Assembly (NCBI RefSeq): GCF_001457775.1 | Contig: NZ_CYSG01000008.1 | Location: 1-64,000 of the forward strand | Direction: 5' to 3' | Source: Phaeobacter sp. CECT 5382 | GTDB taxonomy: Bacteria > Pseudomonadota > Alphaproteobacteria > Rhodobacterales > Rhodobacteraceae | DNA length: 64,000 nucleotides | In this document: in pieces, positions 59,571 to 64,000 of the stretch | Position numbering within the stretch: position 1 is the stretch's first letter | Layout of the letters: every line of letters starts with the position of its first letter | The notes under the pieces: generated by a model | The model's input: only the letters and a program-made list of their open reading frames with translations | Databases searched by the model: none | What the model was told of the DNA's origin: nothing | Position numbers and translations under genes: made by a program

Positions 59571-60800
59571 ACGATTTCTGAACGCATCCGAGCCACGAAC
59601 CAACGTGCGGCGCGCCACCTTCAGCCCGGCTGCCCCAGAGGACAGGAATACCGGCCTTAAGCGAGGCGTTGTTTGGATACAAAAAGGCCGCCCCCAATAG
59701 GTGGCGCATTTTGAACTTTGGGACACGCAGGGCTCCTCCAAGAAAAAGTTGGAGCCCTGCATTCCCGCCAGCAGTGATCCACGCAGATTGATCTCTTTGA
59801 AATACAATCGCAGTTCCGCAATGTGGGACATTGATCGGGCAAACCCCTGATAGTTTCTGGCCTATTCACAGCGTTCTATGGAAAATACCCGGTGTTTTGA
59901 GTTCGCCAGCACAGCCTCTTCATCCGGCATTTCACCGATGATGCCGATGACAGCTTCCCCGTCTCCCTGCACCTCTTGAAGCGAGACCAGATCACTTGAA
60001 GTGAAAACTGTTTCCCACCCAGCCGAGTTAAGGATGAAGGTCTCAAGCTTGGGGCTGTATGACAATTCTACGCATCTGTCGGCCGGTTACGGTAGCGGGA
60101 TCGGGCGAACATCCAGACTATCGGTGATTTCGGCCAGCCAGTCCCAGGACCTCATGAAATAGCGTCCTGCCAACTTGCGCAAGAATGGCCTTCGACCACT
60201 TTCGGGCGCAAATTCTGCAAGATCTCGCAAAGTTCCCCGTCGAATGCTGTAAATTCGTTGGCTTGGCTAACGATTGTCGTTTGAGACGGAGCATTAAAGC
60301 TGGAGCTTTGAAGTGGTACAGTGCCAGAAAGACGAGGACGAGCCTAAAAGCTTGGAACACGCGTGGGTGCGCCTGCAGACATTTCCCAGAGGCCCACGCT
60401 ACCGGCAATTTGGCTTGATGTATCGTTCCCTTAATCGGTGAGTGCCTCGCCCGACCACATCAGTATCCTTCCAGATGGCGGATGGGTGTTTCTGCCCACG
60501 AAAGAGTGGTTGAAAAGGTCGGGCGCTACGCCGTAGTTCCCGAATTCGGGGTTACCTTAGCAGTTGAGGTTGAGAATGCCCCGAATCTCGGGGTGAACTT
60601 GCGCAACAGAAATTTCTGCCGCGAACTTCACAGCGACACAGCCTTTCGTTCCGTTTCGTTGGTCAGATCGCCCTCCCTCAGACAATGCTCATGCTGGCCA
60701 AATCGTCCCAATCCGAAGACTTAACCGAATTTATTGAAAGGTGTGGCCCCGTGGCTTTTCTCCTAGGCAATAGTCAATCCACGACCGAAAGAGGGTGTTC
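59571..60800. other. Gene-poor, apparently decayed region
   Basis: About 1.2 kb between the cassette and the rplT terminator holds no intact gene I can defend. All frames are broken into short pieces with unconvincing composition, apart from one ORF piece at 59862-60086. A 10-bp hairpin (GCAGGGCTCC / GGAGCCCTGC, 59727-59760) may end the cassette transcript. The region fits the remains of mobile or accessory genes. Confidence 0.55.
59862..60086 (-). pseudogene. Probable 3' remnant of a lost gene
   Basis: An open frame reads as a plausible protein tail (SYSPKLETFILNSAGWETVF, then QEVQGDGEAVIGIIGEMPDE, ending VFSIERCE and a stop). It has no ATG or GTG start (only a TTG at 60065 without a ribosome binding site) and is cut by a stop codon at 60087-60089. 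It looks like the surviving C-terminal end of a broken gene; it could also be a short TTG-started gene. Confidence 0.4.
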
Positions 60801-60802
60801 AA

Positions 60803-60842
60803 TGAAAAACGCCTGCCGAGTATTAACTCGGCAGGCGTTGCA
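60803..60842 (-). terminator. rpmI-rplT operon terminator
   Basis: ACGCCTGCCGAG / CTCGGCAGGCGT form a 12-bp perfect stem with a short TATTAA loop. On the minus strand it is followed by TTTTTC. It lies about 70 bases after the rplT stop codon. Confidence 0.88.
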
Positions 60843-60914
60843 TTTGTTTCCTGAAGTCCGAAAGGCGCCAAGCCACTAGGGCAAGGCCTTCAATCTAGTC
60901 AGATCTGTGTCAGA

Positions 60915-61280
60915 TCAGGCTGCCAGAGCGGACTGGGCCTGGCGCACGATGGCACCAAAAGCTTCGGGCTCGTGCACGGCCAGGTCGGCCAGAACTTTAC
61001 GGTCAACTTCGATGCCGGCCAGGTTCAGGCCATTGATGAAGCGGCTGTATGTCAGGGCTTCGTCGTGGCTACGGACAGCGGCGTTGATACGCTGGATCCA
61101 CAGAGCGCGGAAATTGCGCTTGCGCTGCTTCCGGTCACGGGTTGCGTATTGATTTGCCTTGTCGACGGCCTGGCGGGCGACCTTGAAGGTATTCTTACGG
61201 CGACCGTAATAACCTTTCGCTGCCTTGATGACCTTCTTGTGACGGGCGTGAGTTGTGGTACCACCTTTAACGCGGGACAT
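60915..61280 (-). CDS. rplT: 50S ribosomal protein L20
   Basis: A 121-residue basic protein: it starts [20 protein letters not shown], continues [20 protein letters not shown] and [20 protein letters not shown], and has the C-terminal domain [20 protein letters not shown]. It binds 23S rRNA early in 50S assembly. It lies 14 bases after rpmI in the usual rpmI-rplT pair and is followed by a strong terminator, so pheS is not in the same operon here. Confidence 0.97.
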   Translation of the reverse strand: MSRVKGGTTTHARHKKVIKAAKGYYGRRKNTFKVARQAVDKANQYATRDRKQRKRNFRALWIQRINAAVRSHDEALTYSRFINGLNLAGIEVDRKVLADLAVHEPEAFGAIVRQAQSALAA

Positions 61281-61294
61281 ATCTCTAACTCCTC

Positions 61295-61495
61295 TTAGCG
61301 GTCGTAGGGCATATAGCCCTTGACGATTTTAGCGTCGGGAGCCGACAGCTCCGAGGTGCCGCGGGCGTTGCGGATGAATTTCTTGGTGCGTTTGATCATG
61401 CCGTGCTGTTTGCCGGCCTGAGCAGCCAGGACCTTACCGGTCGCTGTCACCTTAAAGCGCTTTTTAGCGCTCGATTTGGTCTTCATTTTGGGCAT
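61295..61495 (-). CDS. rpmI: 50S ribosomal protein L35
   Basis: A 66-residue basic protein with the L35 pattern: [40 protein letters not shown] and the end [12 protein letters not shown]. The ATG at 61495 is preceded by AAGGAG; an earlier in-frame start at 61510 lies inside the ribosome binding region and is discarded. Confidence 0.97.
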   Translation of the reverse strand: MPKMKTKSSAKKRFKVTATGKVLAAQAGKQHGMIKRTKKFIRNARGTSELSAPDAKIVKGYMPYDR

Positions 61496-61610
61496 TTCCG
61501 TCTCCTTCAATGCGGGTTCGGTCTATGCGCGACTCGGCATGCCACTTCCGGCCGGCCACGCGAACAGGTGCGCCGTGTACGAAAGCTACCCCCAAAGGGC
61601 AAGAGCTTTC

Positions 61611-61832
61611 TCAGATTATTCGCGCCAGAACCGAGAAAAACACATCCGGTATCTGTTCCAGGCGATACCCACCCGGCTGCGACAGCATCGCATAAGCGAT
61701 GAGCCCGCTGCCGAGCAAGAGCATGACTGCAGAAATCCGGGGCGGTCTGTTCTCGCTGAAGGCGGACAGAATCGAAGGAACCGAAAGGCCGGCAAACAAA
61801 AGACCCAAAATCAGCGCCAGATCGCTATCCAT
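61611..61832 (-). CDS. Small hypothetical membrane protein
   Basis: A 73-residue protein with two membrane helices (residues ~4-24, DLALILGLLFAGLSVPSILS, and ~33-50, ISAVMLLLGSGLIAYAMLSQ) joined by a short FSENRPPR loop and ending RLEQIPDVFFSVLARII. I do not know its function. GAGGGGTGG precedes the ATG. It lies between pyk and rpmI on the same strand, 51 bases after the pyk stop codon. Confidence 0.72.
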   Translation of the reverse strand: MDSDLALILGLLFAGLSVPSILSAFSENRPPRISAVMLLLGSGLIAYAMLSQPGGYRLEQIPDVFFSVLARII

Positions 61833-61841
61833 CCACCCCTC

Positions 61842-61875
61842 ACAAAAACACCCGTTACAAAAACACCCGTTACAA
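61842..61875. repeat. Direct repeat of 16 bases
   Basis: CAAAAACACCCGTTA occurs twice in tandem in the short gap between pyk and the small membrane-protein gene, just upstream of the latter. Confidence 0.8.
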
Positions 61876-61883
61876 AGGTTAGT

Positions 61884-63329
61884 TTACTCGGGATCGAGGC
61901 TGTAAATCAAACGCTCATCGCAGGGCGCCACGCGTAGGATATTGGTGCTGCCCGGAACATTGAACGGAACCCCTGCGGTAACGACAATCTGGTCCGTCTC
62001 GCTGGCAAAGCCACCGGCGCGGGCCGCGCGGGCCGCACCAACGACAGCACCTTTGAAACGGCCCTGTTCGGGAGTCAGCACACAGTAGCACCCCCAGCTG
62101 AGGGCCAGTCTCCGGGCCGTGCGGGCCAAGGGCGTCAGCGCAATGATCGGCACACCAGGACGTTCGCGCGCCGTCAGCAGTGCGGTGGTGCCGCTGTGGG
62201 TGAAACAGCAGATCGCTTTGATTTCGGTCTTTTCAGCAATCTCACGCGCCGCCGCAACAATCGCATCGGCCACCGTATCACCCTTGGCAGAGCGCGAGGC
62301 GGCGATGATCTGCGCATAGGTCGGGTCGGCTTCGACCTCGATCGCCACCCGATCCATGGTCTGCACCGCCTCGATCGGGTAGCTGCCGGCAGCGGATTCC
62401 GCGCTCAGCATGATCGCATCGGTGCCTTCATAGATGGCTGTGGCCACATCCGAAACTTCGGCGCGGGTTGGCATCGGGCTTTCGATCATGCTTTCCAGCA
62501 TCTGCGTCGCCACGATCACCGGCTTGGCAGCCGCGCGACACTTGCGCACCAGACGTTTCTGGATCGGTGGCACCGCCGCCACCGGCAACTCCACGCCAAG
62601 GTCGCCGCGCGCCACCATAATACCATCCGAAGCATCAAGAATTTCGTCAAACCGCTCTACTGCCGAAGGCTTTTCGATCTTGGACAGCACAGCCGCGCGC
62701 CCGTCGGCCAGCCCTTTGGCCTCAAAAACATCCTTGGCGCGCTGCACAAAGGACAGCGCCAGCCAGTCCACCCCCAGGCCACAGGCAAATTCCAGATCGG
62801 CCCGGTCTTTTTCCGACAAAGCCGCCAGCGGAAGTTCTACATCTGGGACATTCACGCCCTTGCGGTTGGAGATTGTGCCCCCGGTGACAACTTCGCAATC
62901 CGCAAAATCGGCGCCACAGGCGCTCACCTTGAGGCGTATTTTGCCGTCATTGACCAGAAGATGCGCGCCAGGCTCCAGCGCGGCAAAGATCTCGGGATGT
63001 GGCAGGCAGACACGCGTCAGGTTGCCTTCGGCTTCATCAAGATCCATCCGAAAAGACGCCCCTGCAACCAGCTCTTCGGCCCCATTGGCAAAGACACCGA
63101 CCCGCAGCTTTGGCCCCTGAAGGTCAGCCAATATCCCGATCGAGCGGTCCAGATCCTGCTCAACCTGGCGAATAATCTGGTGCTTTTCGGCAATCTCGGC
63201 ATGGGTCCCGTGGGACATGTTCAGGCGGAACACATCCGCCCCGGCCTCGAACAGCGCCCGGATGGTGTCGTATGTTTCCGATGCGGGCCCCAGAGTGGCG
63301 ACAATCTTTACATTGCGCGAGCGTTTCAT
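61884..63329 (-). CDS. pyk: Pyruvate kinase
   Basis: A 481-residue enzyme converting phosphoenolpyruvate and ADP to pyruvate and ATP. Visible are RSRNVKIVATLGPASETYDT, the substrate loop VFRLNMSHGTHAE, GPKLRVG, LSFVQRAKDVFEAK, the PK signature ILDASDGIMVARGDLGVELP, the ATQMLESMIESPMPTRAEVS motif and SAESAAGSYP. The C-terminal domain includes ICCFTHSGTTALLTARERPG. The start ATG fits the family's N-terminus. Confidence 0.96.
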   Translation of the reverse strand: MKRSRNVKIVATLGPASETYDTIRALFEAGADVFRLNMSHGTHAEIAEKHQIIRQVEQDLDRSIGILADLQGPKLRVGVFANGAEELVAGASFRMDLDEAEGNLTRVCLPHPEIFAALEPGAHLLVNDGKIRLKVSACGADFADCEVVTGGTISNRKGVNVPDVELPLAALSEKDRADLEFACGLGVDWLALSFVQRAKDVFEAKGLADGRAAVLSKIEKPSAVERFDEILDASDGIMVARGDLGVELPVAAVPPIQKRLVRKCRAAAKPVIVATQMLESMIESPMPTRAEVSDVATAIYEGTDAIMLSAESAAGSYPIEAVQTMDRVAIEVEADPTYAQIIAASRSAKGDTVADAIVAAAREIAEKTEIKAICCFTHSGTTALLTARERPGVPIIALTPLARTARRLALSWGCYCVLTPEQGRFKGAVVGAARAARAGGFASETDQIVVTAGVPFNVPGSTNILRVAPCDERLIYSLDPE

Positions 63330-63524
63330 CAGGGGATCTCCTCAGGATCAAATATGTGGTCGCGGACTGGCACGGGCACCCTTTGTTTCGGGGCTGTCCG
63401 CACCATTAGGCGGATCGGGTCAAAAGCGGATATGTTACCGCAAACAATGCTTGAGCGCTTATCGCCCAATTCCCATTCTGCCGCAACTCCCCTAAAGGTA
63501 TTCTCAACAACAAGCGACAGGTCC

Positions 63525-64000
63525 ATGACATACACGCCTTTTTTTGTACACGGGGCCGACCGCCCTGCCCGCTGGCTGATCACCTGCGACCATGCCAGCA
63601 ATCTGGTGCCGCCCTTTGTCGGCGGTGGCGACCTTGGCCTGCCAAGCGCGGACATGGAGCGCCACATCGCCTACGATCCGGGCGCCTATGCAGTCTCTCA
63701 GATGCTTGGCGAACGGCTTGATGCGCCAGTCATCGCCTCAAATTTCTCGCGGCTGGTGATTGACCCCAATCGCGGCGAGGATGACCCGACGCTGGTCATG
63801 CAACTCTATGATGGCACCATCATTCCCGCCAACCGCGCGGCAACTGCCGCTGATCGCGAAGCCCGGCTAGACGCCTGCTACCGTCCCTATCATGCGGCCC
63901 TGGCTGATCTGGCTGCACGCCCTGATACAGTGATCGTGTCGGTACATTCCTTCACACCACAACTGCGTGGCCGCCCCCGTCGCCCCTGGGAGATCGGCAT
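63525..64000 (+). CDS. N-formylglutamate amidohydrolase family protein (3' truncated by the window)
   Basis: The first 158 codons are present and the frame stays open to the end of the window. The product starts MTYTPFFVHGADRPARWLIT and continues CDHASNLVPPFVGGGDLGLP, HIAYDPGAYAVSQMLGERLD, SRLVIDPNRGEDDPTL and VIVSVHSFTPQLRGRPRRPW. The CDHA/SNL, H-x2-D(P)GA, SRLV(I)DPNR and HSFTP motifs are those of the HutG/N-formylglutamate amidohydrolase family, zinc enzymes of histidine or related amide breakdown. A GACAGG element precedes the ATG. Divergent from pyk. Confidence 0.88.
   Translation, partial: MTYTPFFVHGADRPARWLITCDHASNLVPPFVGGGDLGLPSADMERHIAYDPGAYAVSQMLGERLDAPVIASNFSRLVIDPNRGEDDPTLVMQLYDGTIIPANRAATAADREARLDACYRPYHAALADLAARPDTVIVSVHSFTPQLRGRPRRPWEIG

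Noticed and set aside
60118-60724. Short ORFs on both strands in the gap before rplT (60118-60408 minus, 60185-60418 plus, 60482-60724 plus)
   Set aside because: They overlap each other, lack ribosome binding sites and show no consistent protein-like composition; treated as noise in a decayed region.
63327-63526. 65-codon minus-strand ORF (MDLSLVVENTF...) overlapping the pyk start codon
   Set aside because: It has no recognisable family or convincing ribosome binding site, and its start codon lies on top of the N-formylglutamate amidohydrolase start on the other strand; it most likely only reflects the pyk upstream region.

Overview
The window looks like chromosomal DNA of a Rhodobacterales bacterium, most likely a member of the Roseobacter group (Ruegeria/Phaeobacter/Leisingera-like). 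The evidence is the gene order usp-ccoNOQP next to fnrL and hemN, the rpmI-rplT-pheS-pheT block beside pyk, the dnaX-ybaB-recR block, trcR (DUF1013), COQ9 next to rpsU, a short alphaproteobacterial SRP RNA, and generally GC-rich sequence. Bases 1-195 are homopolymer-rich, look like corrupted contig-end sequence, and should not be interpreted biologically.

Region 0.2-16.3 kb is a microaerobic/anaerobic respiration cluster. It holds the cbb3 oxidase genes (ccoNOQP), their assembly genes (ccoGHIS), a tandem universal stress protein, the oxygen sensor FnrL and the oxygen-independent coproporphyrinogen dehydrogenase HemN. FNR-type boxes (TTGAY-N4-RTCAA) lie before ccoG, between ccoN and usp, and between fnrL and hemN; a fourth box has no obvious target. 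The hemN box is spaced so that transcription would begin at the start codon, predicting a leaderless mRNA. Two accessory insertions, each with a LysR regulator, interrupt the cluster: LysR plus a small ORF between the two cco operons, and an SHMT-like PLP enzyme plus LysR between usp and fnrL.

Region 16.3-30 kb carries a yejABEF-type peptide ABC transporter, a membrane-anchored cytochrome c (cytochrome cy type), prephenate dehydratase, a hemolysin III-family protein, SRP RNA, a 5'-nucleotidase-family phosphoesterase, nudC, an SRPBCC protein, and a cobalamin riboswitch followed by one small cysteine-rich protein. Region 30-38 kb holds dnaX, ybaB and recR, separated from each other by an isochorismatase/GlxA-regulator pair and a cold-shock gene, then a LysR/NTF2-like pair and trcR. 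Region 38-53 kb is a mosaic of housekeeping and accessory genes: RNase T2, quinone oxidoreductase, COQ9, rpsU, a possible structured RNA, P450/MarR, ppk2, a GMC dehydrogenase, lrp/ald, mscL, mscS, a GNAT/YtoQ pair, and a methyltransferase/LysR pair.

Region 53-64 kb is the pheT, pheS, rplT, rpmI, pyk block. It is interrupted twice. An AT-richer membrane-protein gene bracketed by two related palindromic repeats sits between pheT and pheS. A translationally coupled two-gene cassette of unknown function, followed by about 1.3 kb of apparently decayed DNA, sits between pheS and rplT. A partial N-formylglutamate amidohydrolase gene closes the window. The candidates most worth following up are the unknown two-gene cassette, the B12-controlled cysteine-rich protein, the structured RNA near 41.5 kb and the leaderless FnrL promoter. 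All starts, operators and promoters were assigned by eye; no database search was run.
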